From Photobacterium profundum (GTDB taxonomy: Bacteria > Pseudomonadota > Gammaproteobacteria > Enterobacterales > Vibrionaceae): a stretch of DNA of 64,000 bases. Shown one piece after another: positions 1 through 6,670 of this stretch. Under the pieces are notes generated by a model. It was not told the DNA's origin and ran no database searches. It saw nothing but the letters and a program-made list of their open reading frames with translations. The translations under genes were made by a program, and so were the position numbers. The DNA is taken from positions 291,979 through 355,978 of the forward strand of contig NZ_PYOD01000005.1 of the NCBI RefSeq assembly GCF_003026285.1. Direction: 5' to 3'. Every line of letters begins with the position of its first letter. The first letter of the stretch is position 1.

Positions 1-356
1 ACATGGATGAAGCTGAACGCTGCCATGGTTTAGCGATTATGGAGTCGGGCGTTGTGCGTGCAGATGGTGCTCCTGAACAGTTGATGGAGAATATGGGCGT
101 GACGGTGGTCGAACTGCAAGCCGAACAGCTACGTCATATTAAAGAGGCGTTATTACTCTTGCCTGAAGTGCGTTCAGCGGCGCAGCTAGGCATAAGGTTA
201 CGGGTGCTGATTCAAGCCTCGGTTGTAGATCCTATTGGTTGGCTGACTGCGTGGCTAGCGGCGAATTTTCCTCAAAACATGCCGCCAGAGCTGAGCATCG
301 CTCGGCCGAGTTTGGAAGATGTGTTTGTAACCAGCACGGGTAAGGGGCGTCAATAA
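1..356 (+). CDS. ABC exporter ATP-binding protein, C-terminal part
   Basis: The gene runs off the left edge, so only about the last 118 residues are seen. The first visible residues, MDEAERCHGLAIMESG, are the stretch just after the H-loop of an ABC ATPase, followed by the usual 'G(A)PEQLMENMG' segment and the variable C-terminal domain of drug/ABC-2 exporters. Walker A, Walker B and the signature motif lie outside the window. Its stop codon shares one base with the start of the next gene, an ABC-2 permease, so the two are translationally coupled and form one exporter resembling the E. coli YhhJ/YbhF group. Substrate unknown. Confidence 0.85.
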   Translation, partial: MDEAERCHGLAIMESGVVRADGAPEQLMENMGVTVVELQAEQLRHIKEALLLLPEVRSAAQLGIRLRVLIQASVVDPIGWLTAWLAANFPQNMPPELSIARPSLEDVFVTSTGKGRQ

Positions 357-1480
357 TGTCGGGGGTTACTTTTCATCAACGTGTAGTTGGCAGTTTTTTT
401 CGTATAAAAGCCATCATGATCAAAGAGATCCGTCAGCTATCGCGGGATCGTATTACGTTTGGCATGGTGGTGATGATCCCATTAATTCAGTTACTGTTAT
501 TCGGGTACGCGATCAATACCGATGTGCGTGACATTCCCATCGCTGTGGTTGATCAAAGTGAATCGGCTGTTGGGCGAATGATCACCGAATCGGTTAAAGC
601 GACACAAGTGATCACAGTCAAAGCAGCTTATGCAACGGTTGGTGAAGCTGAGCAAGCAATCACTGCAGGGGAAGTACGTGGCGCGTTAGTGCTGCCATCG
701 GATCTCGCTCAGCGTATTGCTCAGGAACGTACCGTGGGTCAGTGGCTGGTCGATGGCTCTGATACCATGGTCAGTGCAGCGTTATTGCAATTGAGAGACA
801 TGCCGTTGCAAGAGCTGGTGAATTATGAACCTGCAGGACCTTCAACGTTTGAGGTCGCCTTGTTTTTTAATCCAGAGCGACGGTCTGCAGTAAACATTGT
901 GCCGGGTTTGCTGGGTGTGATTTTAACGATGACAATGATTCTGTTTACGTCAGCTGCGATTGTACGCGAAAGAGAACGGGGGAATTTAGAGCTATTAATC
1001 ACGACACCAGTACATTCACTCGAATTAATGGTTGCGAAAATCATCCCCTATATTTTCGTTGGGTTACTGCAAGTGTGCATCATTCTGGGCCTTGGGCATT
1101 ATATTTTTGCGGTGCCTATAAATGGTGCGCTAACTCAGATTCTTTTTGGCACGCTATTATTTATTTCTGCGAGTTTAACCTTAGGGTTATTAATTTCGAC
1201 AATAGCACAGACGCAATTACAAGCGATGCAAATGACCATTTTTATCTTGTTGCCGTCTATCTTATTGTCTGGCTTTATGTTCCCTTATGAAGCAATGCCA
1301 GTTGCTGCACAGTGGATTTCAGAGATATTGCCCGCGACACATTTTATGCGAATGATTCGTGGCATTGTATTACGTGGTGCGGATTTAATGGACTTATGGC
1401 GTGATGCTTTGTGGCTATTTGGTTTTACTGTTATTGGTATTATTGTAGCCTCAATGCGCTTTAAGAAAAGTTTGGATTAA
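356..1480 (+). CDS. ABC-2 type transporter permease (YhhJ/YbhR-like)
   Basis: A 374-residue inner-membrane permease. One membrane segment lies near residues 40-55 (MVVMIPLIQLLLFGYAI), then a periplasmic domain of about 130 residues, then five hydrophobic segments from about residue 180 to the end, with the typical ABC-2 motif 'RERERGNLELLITTPV' around residues 203-218. This is the classic layout of the YhhJ/YbhR/YbhS family. It overlaps the upstream ATPase gene by one base (TAATG). Such pairs export drugs, dyes or cell-envelope components together with a membrane-fusion protein, which would lie upstream of this window. A terminator hairpin follows. Confidence 0.9.
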   Translation: MSGVTFHQRVVGSFFRIKAIMIKEIRQLSRDRITFGMVVMIPLIQLLLFGYAINTDVRDIPIAVVDQSESAVGRMITESVKATQVITVKAAYATVGEAEQAITAGEVRGALVLPSDLAQRIAQERTVGQWLVDGSDTMVSAALLQLRDMPLQELVNYEPAGPSTFEVALFFNPERRSAVNIVPGLLGVILTMTMILFTSAAIVRERERGNLELLITTPVHSLELMVAKIIPYIFVGLLQVCIILGLGHYIFAVPINGALTQILFGTLLFISASLTLGLLISTIAQTQLQAMQMTIFILLPSILLSGFMFPYEAMPVAAQWISEILPATHFMRMIRGIVLRGADLMDLWRDALWLFGFTVIGIIVASMRFKKSLD

Positions 1481-1504
1481 TTCATTTATACAGCTCAATA
1501 AAAG

Positions 1505-1536
1505 AAAGGGACAGTCGATGGCGGCAGTCCCTTTTA
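1505..1536. terminator. Bidirectional rho-independent terminator
   Basis: An 8-bp stem (AAAGGGAC / GTCCCTTT) with a 14-nt loop. It has T residues on the right and, read leftwards, a run CTTTTATT after the stem. It can end the ABC exporter operon from the left and the small ORF from the right. Confidence 0.7.
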
Positions 1537-1579
1537 CATGGCCTTTGAAAGGCGTGATGTACTGTACATGTGATACTAT

Positions 1580-1675
1580 TTATAGAAATGGCTGCAAGAT
1601 AAAGGCACCCAATACTGCCATGAGAATGCTAATACCTGTTGGAATAAGCCATAGATGTTTATCATCTGCTTTCAT
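1580..1675 (-). CDS. Putative 31-residue membrane miniprotein
   Basis: A short reading frame starting MKADDKHLWLIPTG and ending FILQPFL. It has a good ribosome site (GGAGAG, 4-5 nt before the ATG), a charged N-terminus and one hydrophobic helix of about 18 residues (residues 9-27), the shape of known bacterial single-pass miniproteins such as CydX or YnhF. It is convergent with the ABC exporter and both can use the terminator between them. No homologue was recognised by eye, so this is a prediction from RBS, composition and position. It could be a regulatory subunit of a membrane complex, but nothing shows which. Confidence 0.5.
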   Translation of the reverse strand: MKADDKHLWLIPTGISILMAVLGAFILQPFL

Positions 1676-2265
1676 ATTCTCTCCTTAGATCCGTTAATGA
1701 GAGGTGAATGTTAATTCAATGTTTCAGTAAATAAGCCTTGTAGAACCTAGCTTGATGACTAAAAACAGTGTTCATTATTACTCTAATAATTATTAAATCA
1801 ATAAAAACTTGTAACTTAATTGTTAGTAATGTGAACTAGACTGATAGCTATCATCTAATTTAATATTTATCAGTGGTTTATGTGGAATTCTTATTTAAAG
1901 TTAATGCAGGGCTTTACTGTCGTGCTAAGACGCGATAAACCCTTTGAATTCGATACAATTTATTTCAATACATCACATCGACGATGAGCTTTTCTTGTAT
2001 AGGTAAAGCCGTGAGGTAATGGCTTATCTTAATGAATCAATGGTGTTACTTATCTTCAACGTAGAACGACTAGGTCTATAAATAAGTGCTTTGCCTAGAG
2101 CACAACAAATTCTAGCTGAAACTAGCATCTTGAAGTAACTTGGGTATAGATCTGTTAGGGTGTACATCGATTTATCGTACGAGATATGTGTTACTACATA
2201 TTTTATGCAATATTGCTTACAGTGCGAAAGGTATATTCCACATCAGACCGAAGGACTTCCGTATT
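1676..2265. other. Non-coding stretch before the TPR gene
   Basis: About 590 bp without a convincing gene. It is AT-rich, holds an imperfect hairpin around 1907-1943 (AGGGCTTTA facing TAAACCCT) and, at 2126-2148, one copy of a short intergenic repeat ending in CTTGGGTATA. The reading frame of the TPR gene is open upstream to 2140, but that part lacks protein character and the signal peptide begins at 2266. Confidence 0.5.
2126..2148 (+). repeat. Short intergenic repeat, copy 1
   Basis: A 23-bp sequence beginning CATCTTGAAG and ending CTTGGGTATA. It matches the copy at 59495-59517 at 19 of 23 positions. Both lie in intergenic DNA, as expected for a small dispersed repeat; function unknown. 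Confidence 0.4.
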
Positions 2266-3135
2266 ATGCTCCCTAGAATTTTATTTGCTTTGACCTTGCT
2301 GTGCACAGCTTTGCCCGGATTGGCGCAAGAGCAGGCGTATGCAGAACAAAGCATTTACGATAAACCGCTAATGGAGCGATACGTACTCGACGAGTTGAAA
2401 ACGCTTCGAACTGATCAGCAAGATCTCGAACGTCGATTAATAATACAAATTACTGATCGTGAATTAGCGGTAGCCGATAAATCGTTGAACTATGCCAATG
2501 TGACAGTGACGTATTTCTTCTACATTATCGCAGGTGTTGCGTCGTTAATTGCAATGATTGGTTGGCAATCATTACGTGAATTACGCACTAATACCAAGAA
2601 AATGGCAGATCAGCAGCTAAAAGATGCAGATGAAAAATTGCAAGAGATTGCAGAGTCATACGAGAAGAAGTTCCAAGTGCTAGAGCGTGAGCTTAAACGT
2701 AAAACACGCAACATCAGTGAGAACAACAAAGAAATTGAACGCATTAACGAAGTTCATAACTTATGGTTGCGTGCGCAAAGCGCTCAGACATCAGAACAGA
2801 AAATTGAAGTGTACGATGAAATCTTAAAAATACGTCCAGGCGACTTAGAAGCTTTAACCTATAAAGCGGATGCTGCTATGGAAATTCAAGAATTTCATTG
2901 GGCACTCAGCTTGTGTAATCGGGTGTTAGAAGTGGATGATACCAATGCGCATGCACTGTATCAGCGTGCCTGTGCGTATGCACGACTTGGGGTAGAAGAG
3001 CAGGCTATTTCTGATCTTGAGCGTGCCATTGTTGGCAGTGAATCATTACGTGAGCTAGCAGCGGAAGAAGCTGATTTTGAAACGTTATTTGGTAATGAGC
3101 GTTTTGACCTTCTTATTGAAAGTGGCGATAATTAA
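2266..3135 (+). CDS. TPR-repeat protein with signal sequence and membrane helix
   Basis: A 289-residue envelope protein. The start is placed at 2266 because the signal peptide MLPRILFALTLLCTALPGLA begins there and AAGGA lies upstream; an in-frame start 126 bp earlier would bury it. Order of parts: signal peptide (1-20), a helical stretch, a membrane segment near residues 85-105 (YFFYIIAGVASLIAMIGW), a charged coiled coil (about 110-165), then two or three tetratricopeptide repeats (about 175-260, e.g. 'ALTYKADAAMEIQEFHWALSL', 'AHALYQRACAYARLG'). TPR domains bind other proteins; the partner is not evident. It is a single-gene unit. Confidence 0.75.
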   Translation: MLPRILFALTLLCTALPGLAQEQAYAEQSIYDKPLMERYVLDELKTLRTDQQDLERRLIIQITDRELAVADKSLNYANVTVTYFFYIIAGVASLIAMIGWQSLRELRTNTKKMADQQLKDADEKLQEIAESYEKKFQVLERELKRKTRNISENNKEIERINEVHNLWLRAQSAQTSEQKIEVYDEILKIRPGDLEALTYKADAAMEIQEFHWALSLCNRVLEVDDTNAHALYQRACAYARLGVEEQAISDLERAIVGSESLRELAAEEADFETLFGNERFDLLIESGDN

Positions 3136-3183
3136 TATTTCATCATAAAGATGCTATTTATTCGCTGTTAATTTATTGATATT

Positions 3184-3219
3184 AAAAAACGATGTTGGTG
3201 TATTTTGGCTCCAACATCG
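3184..3219 (-). terminator. Rho-independent terminator of the MocR gene
   Basis: A 9-bp stem (CGATGTTGG / CCAACATCG at 3190-3198 and 3211-3219) followed on the minus strand by TTTTTTAAT. It lies 29 bp after the stop codon of the MocR-type gene and may also slow transcription from the TPR gene. Confidence 0.75.
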
Positions 3220-3247
3220 GTCCTTATCTTGCGCTATTTTCCTGTCT

Positions 3248-4684
3248 TTATTTCGCTGTATCTTCTAAGTGAGTTGCGATAATTCTTGCTAGTAACGTGA
3301 GTCCTTGTTGCCACTGTTTATTATTCTGAAAACTCGCAAAACTAAATCGTATACAGTGATTATATTGCCCTTTGGTAGAGAACATTTTCCCCGGTAATAA
3401 ACTGATACCAGCTGCCAGTGCTGCTTGATAAATTACAAAGCCGTCAGCATATTGTGGCAGAGTAAGCCAACATAAAAAGCTACCTTCAGGTTTAGACAAA
3501 TGGTAGTTCCCTTTGAGTGACGGACAACGGTCGAAAGCTTGTGTTAAGCACGCAGTAAAGTCACGTTGGTTCACACGATAATTACGACGAATCTTATTTA
3601 AGTGTTGACGGTATTTTCCGGTTGTTAAAAACTCGCCTACAGCTGACTGCATTAAATTCAAGCTGCCCATATTATCGCTTATTAGGCGCTTTTCTATTTG
3701 GTGCTGGTATTTCCCCGCTAAAACCCATCCAAGACGTAAACGTGAATCAAGGGTTTTTGAAAGTGAATTGCAGTAAATAACACGTCCCTCAGTATCCAAG
3801 GTTTTCAAGGTTTGTGGGCGGTTCTGGTAAGCCAAACCACCGAATACATCATCTTCGATAATGGGAATACCGGTAGTGAGATTGAGCAGGGCATGCCGTG
3901 CAGAATCGGGCATTACTGCACCTGTTGGATTGTTGTAACTTGGGTTTAATAGAATGGCTTTGACTGTCCATTGTTTAAGGGCTTTCGATAATTCCACCAA
4001 ATCGATACCAGTGGTGGTATTGGTCGGAATTTCCAATGCTTTTAAGCCAAGAGATTCCAGTAATAATAAGGTGCCGAAATAGCAGGGTGAATCAACTAAT
4101 ACAATATCACCCGGTTGAGTTAGAGCTTGTAAACTCAGGCTAATAGCTTGTTGTGCACCATGGGTAATTAATATTTCATTGGGCGATGTGATAATCCCTA
4201 ATTCTTCATTGATATGTACCAGTTGCTTGACCAAAACTTCATTGCCTGGTGGCATTTGGTAATGGCAAGGAATGGTAGTTTGATAGCGGCTATGACGGCC
4301 AATTTCAGCATATAAAGAACGAATTGCAGGGAAATCGGTATTCGGATGTGCAGAACCAGCTGGCATTGAATACTGTTCTAAAGGATGCTTGAGAATGGTT
4401 TTGCTAATTGCCATTAAATCGACATAGCTAGGTTCGTTAGCTGGTTGCGATACAGGTTGGGTCGGTTGGCATACAACATACCCAGAACGTGGCAGCGATG
4501 AAATAATACTAATAGCTTCTAATTCTTGGTAAGCACGAATTACAGTATTTTTGCTGACAGCCAATTGTTCACTTAACTCTCGAATCGATGGCAACTTATC
4601 ACCGACTTGATAGCTACCTTGATTGATACGTTGGGTAATATACCGTTCTACAGAGTGGTATTTTTTACTGATAGAGGCTGTCAT
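3248..4684 (-). CDS. MocR-type regulator (GntR HTH fused to aminotransferase)
   Basis: A 478-residue transcription factor. Residues about 8-75 form a GntR winged helix ('LPSIRELSEQLAVSKNTVIRAYQELE'); residues about 115-470 form a fold-type I aminotransferase domain with 'NPSYNNPTG', 'IIEDDVFGGLAY' and the PLP lysine in 'NSLSKTLDSRLRLGW' (K310). This is the normal MocR/PdxR architecture. It is divergent from an EamA exporter gene, with direct repeats in the 150-bp gap that look like its binding sites. Family knowledge: these proteins sense PLP or an amino compound and control a neighbouring enzyme or transporter. Inference: it activates or represses the exporter. Confidence 0.9.
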   Translation of the reverse strand: MTASISKKYHSVERYITQRINQGSYQVGDKLPSIRELSEQLAVSKNTVIRAYQELEAISIISSLPRSGYVVCQPTQPVSQPANEPSYVDLMAISKTILKHPLEQYSMPAGSAHPNTDFPAIRSLYAEIGRHSRYQTTIPCHYQMPPGNEVLVKQLVHINEELGIITSPNEILITHGAQQAISLSLQALTQPGDIVLVDSPCYFGTLLLLESLGLKALEIPTNTTTGIDLVELSKALKQWTVKAILLNPSYNNPTGAVMPDSARHALLNLTTGIPIIEDDVFGGLAYQNRPQTLKTLDTEGRVIYCNSLSKTLDSRLRLGWVLAGKYQHQIEKRLISDNMGSLNLMQSAVGEFLTTGKYRQHLNKIRRNYRVNQRDFTACLTQAFDRCPSLKGNYHLSKPEGSFLCWLTLPQYADGFVIYQAALAAGISLLPGKMFSTKGQYNHCIRFSFASFQNNKQWQQGLTLLARIIATHLEDTAK

Positions 4685-4743
4685 TCAAGTTCGACCTTTC
4701 CTAAAAATAATGAGCGTGACTAGCATTGACTGAATAAATCAAT

Positions 4744-4796
4744 CTGTACCCATAAAAAGAAAATAAACTGTCCCTTTTTAAAAATACTGTACCCAT
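4744..4796. promoter_or_regulatory. Direct repeats, candidate MocR operators
   Basis: CTGTACCCAT occurs exactly at 4744-4753 and 4787-4796, with a degenerate copy (CTGTCCCTT) at 4768-4776. All three have the same orientation in the gap between the MocR gene and the EamA exporter gene. Direct repeats of this kind are typical MocR/PdxR binding sites. The downstream copy lies 40 bp before the exporter start codon. Confidence 0.6.
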
Positions 4797-4835
4797 TAAA
4801 GTAATGGCAAATAAACAAAAAGAACAGAGGTTTTC

Positions 4836-5741
4836 ATGTTAGCTCGCTTTGCACCTTTTATTTTTGTCGTGCTGTGGAGTTCCGGCTTCGTTGGTGCTCG
4901 CTTAGGGTTGGATTATGCCGAACCCGCCACATTTTTATTAATGCGTATGTTAGCAAATGTGGCTGTTTTTCTAGTGCTATTGGTGTTACTGCGTGCCCGT
5001 TTACCCAGAGGTAAAGATTTGGGGCATTCAATGGTTGCTGGTCTGCTGATTCATGGATTCTATTTAGGGGGCACTTATGAAGGTATTTCGATGGGTATGC
5101 CTGCAGGATTATGTGCTTTATTAGTGGGGCTTCAGCCGATTTTAACTGCCGTATTATTAGTGAGTTTCAGTTCAGAGAAGCTGCGTTTATCACAGTGGAT
5201 TGGTTTGGTCATTGGTTTTATCGGTATCACTTTTGTTTTGCAAGGCAATATGGAATGGCAGCAAGAAGGTCAACGCGAAGCGGCTTATAGTTTTGCAGTG
5301 TTGGCACTGATGGGTATTACATTGGGCACCTTGTATCAGAAGAAGTTTTGTCAGGGTGTCGATATGGTTGGTGGAGCAGTGTGGCAATATACTGCGGCTG
5401 CTCTGTTGTTCGTACCTATTGCGCTTTCAACTGAAACAATGGTGGTACAGTGGACCACCGAATTTACGTTAACCTTACTATGGCTAGTCTTTGTGTTGTC
5501 TGTGGTGGCGATTCTTTTACTGCTGTATATGGTGAAGCATGGCGAGTCGTCGAAAGTCGCATCAACGTTTTATCTTGTACCACCGATGACAGCATTCCAA
5601 GCATGGTTGGTATTTGGCGAAAAGTTTGATGGCTACGGCGTGATTGGTTTTATGCTTGCTGCTTGTGCTGTTTTCCTTGTTACACGAAAGCCTAAACGAC
5701 CGATTGCGGCAGGCTCAACGGCAAAAAGTACTGTGTTGTAA
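4836..5741 (+). CDS. EamA/DMT-family exporter
   Basis: A 301-residue inner-membrane protein with about ten hydrophobic helices and the two EamA repeats (about residues 5-135 and 150-285). It contains 'LWSSGFVGARLGLDYAEPATFLLMR' at the N-terminus and 'YLVPPMTAFQAWLVFGEKFDGYGVIGFMLA' near the end, both typical of the RhaT/EamA group. EamA proteins mostly export amino acids or metabolites. It is divergent from a MocR regulator with shared operator-like repeats, so its substrate is probably an amino compound sensed by that regulator. The substrate itself cannot be read from the sequence. Confidence 0.88.
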   Translation: MLARFAPFIFVVLWSSGFVGARLGLDYAEPATFLLMRMLANVAVFLVLLVLLRARLPRGKDLGHSMVAGLLIHGFYLGGTYEGISMGMPAGLCALLVGLQPILTAVLLVSFSSEKLRLSQWIGLVIGFIGITFVLQGNMEWQQEGQREAAYSFAVLALMGITLGTLYQKKFCQGVDMVGGAVWQYTAAALLFVPIALSTETMVVQWTTEFTLTLLWLVFVLSVVAILLLLYMVKHGESSKVASTFYLVPPMTAFQAWLVFGEKFDGYGVIGFMLAACAVFLVTRKPKRPIAAGSTAKSTVL

Positions 5742-5790
5742 ATTAAAGCCAATTTGAAAGACGAGAAAGATAGGTGTATAGGTCAAAGTT

Positions 5791-6126
5791 CTAATCAAGG
5801 CGATTGCTGTTAAAGCTTTGACCAACCTCTGCTTGCTTAGATCGTTTATTGTAAATACAAACCATTGATGAATCGGGGGCGCGTAATCCTGTACTGCTTT
5901 TCAGTTTGCCTCTGGCTATCGCCATGCCATAAGACTCTGTGCCGTATGGGTCGATATAGATATGATAACGAGAAAAAGAACGATCAAATTGAATACTGCA
6001 TTGTGTTCTAACTGCTTGCTCAAATTCTTCCCACGCATCAGAAGAAGAGGCATGCACCGAGAATGACGAAAAAACACCCATAATTAGGGTGAAGAAGAAA
6101 AGTGAAGGAAGTGTGTGTATTTTCAC
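5791..6126 (-). CDS. Small secreted protein of unknown function
   Basis: A 111-residue protein with a clear signal peptide (residues 1-26, ending SSFSVHA). The mature part has two cysteines (in 'RTQCSIQF' and 'SMVCIYN') that could form a disulphide, and a Tyr/Ser/Arg-rich middle. No family was recognised. It is convergent with the EamA exporter gene and its own unit; the region upstream leads to tRNA-Ser. Probably periplasmic or secreted, judging only from the signal peptide. Confidence 0.6.
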   Translation of the reverse strand: MKIHTLPSLFFFTLIMGVFSSFSVHASSSDAWEEFEQAVRTQCSIQFDRSFSRYHIYIDPYGTESYGMAIARGKLKSSTGLRAPDSSMVCIYNKRSKQAEVGQSFNSNRLD

Positions 6127-6333
6127 GCATATATCTCGTTAATATCCGTATATAGATTTTAGTATCGCATGTTGTCCTAAGAGTGCAATGCCTGATTCAA
6201 CGGCATTTTTTGATCGTTTTTGTATGTTATTCACCCTGATATAAATTTTTATTACGATACTGCTCAATAACCATCCAGTTAGCATTGTAAGGTATTTACA
6301 ACCTATTAGGAGGTAGGTATTATTCGCCGCGTT

Positions 6334-6424
6334 GGAGAGATGGCTGAGTGGTCGAAAGCACCGGTCTTGAAAACCGGCAAGGGTTTATAGCCCTTCTAGG
6401 GTTCAAATCCCTATCTCTCCGCCA
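6334..6424 (+). tRNA. tRNA-Ser (anticodon TGA)
   Basis: Acceptor stem GGAGAGA (6334-6340) pairs with TCTCTCC (6414-6420), followed by discriminator G and an encoded CCA (6422-6424). The anticodon loop reads CTTGAAA, giving TGA. The long variable arm (about 6382-6397) is as expected for serine. A terminator follows. No copy of its 3' end was seen elsewhere, so there is no sign of integration at this site. Confidence 0.95.
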
Positions 6425-6433
6425 CATTTAGAG

Positions 6434-6462
6434 AAAGGCGCTGATTTATCAGCGCCTTTTTT
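6434..6462 (+). terminator. Terminator after tRNA-Ser
   Basis: A perfect 11-bp stem AAAGGCGCTGA / TCAGCGCCTTT with a TTTA loop and a T-run, 10 bp after the tRNA. Confidence 0.9.
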
Positions 6463-6534
6463 GCATCTAGCGTTTGTGGTTAGAGTAATTTGTGCCAAAT
6501 CCGCCTTACCCAGAGCACTCCGCTACATTCAAAG

Positions 6535-6562
6535 AAGCCGCTACATTGTTAGCGGCTTTTTT
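6535..6562 (+). terminator. Second rightward terminator
   Basis: An 8-bp stem (AAGCCGCT / AGCGGCTT) with an 8-nt loop followed by TTTTTT. It follows the tRNA-Ser terminator by 72 bp with no gene between, so it may be a back-up or the end of a lost transcript. Confidence 0.7.
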
Positions 6563-6601
6563 ACGTCTGTAGTTTACCAATCCGATAGGGATGCAGAACC
6601 C

Positions 6602-6639
6602 TAAAAAAGAAGAACCACAACTTGAAAGCTGGGTTCTTC
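6602..6639 (-). terminator. Terminator of the M66 protease gene
   Basis: Read on the minus strand, GAAGAACC and GGTTCTTC form an 8-bp stem with a 15-nt loop followed by TTTTTT. It lies 32 bp after the stop codon of the M66 protease gene. Confidence 0.8.
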
Positions 6640-6670
6640 AAATAGGCTTACAGATATAACGACTAGATTG

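Noticed and set aside
6334..6424. tRNA-Ser as an integration site for the mucin/sialate block
   Set aside because: No integrase gene and no direct repeat of the tRNA 3' end were found on the far side, so island insertion here is not supported.
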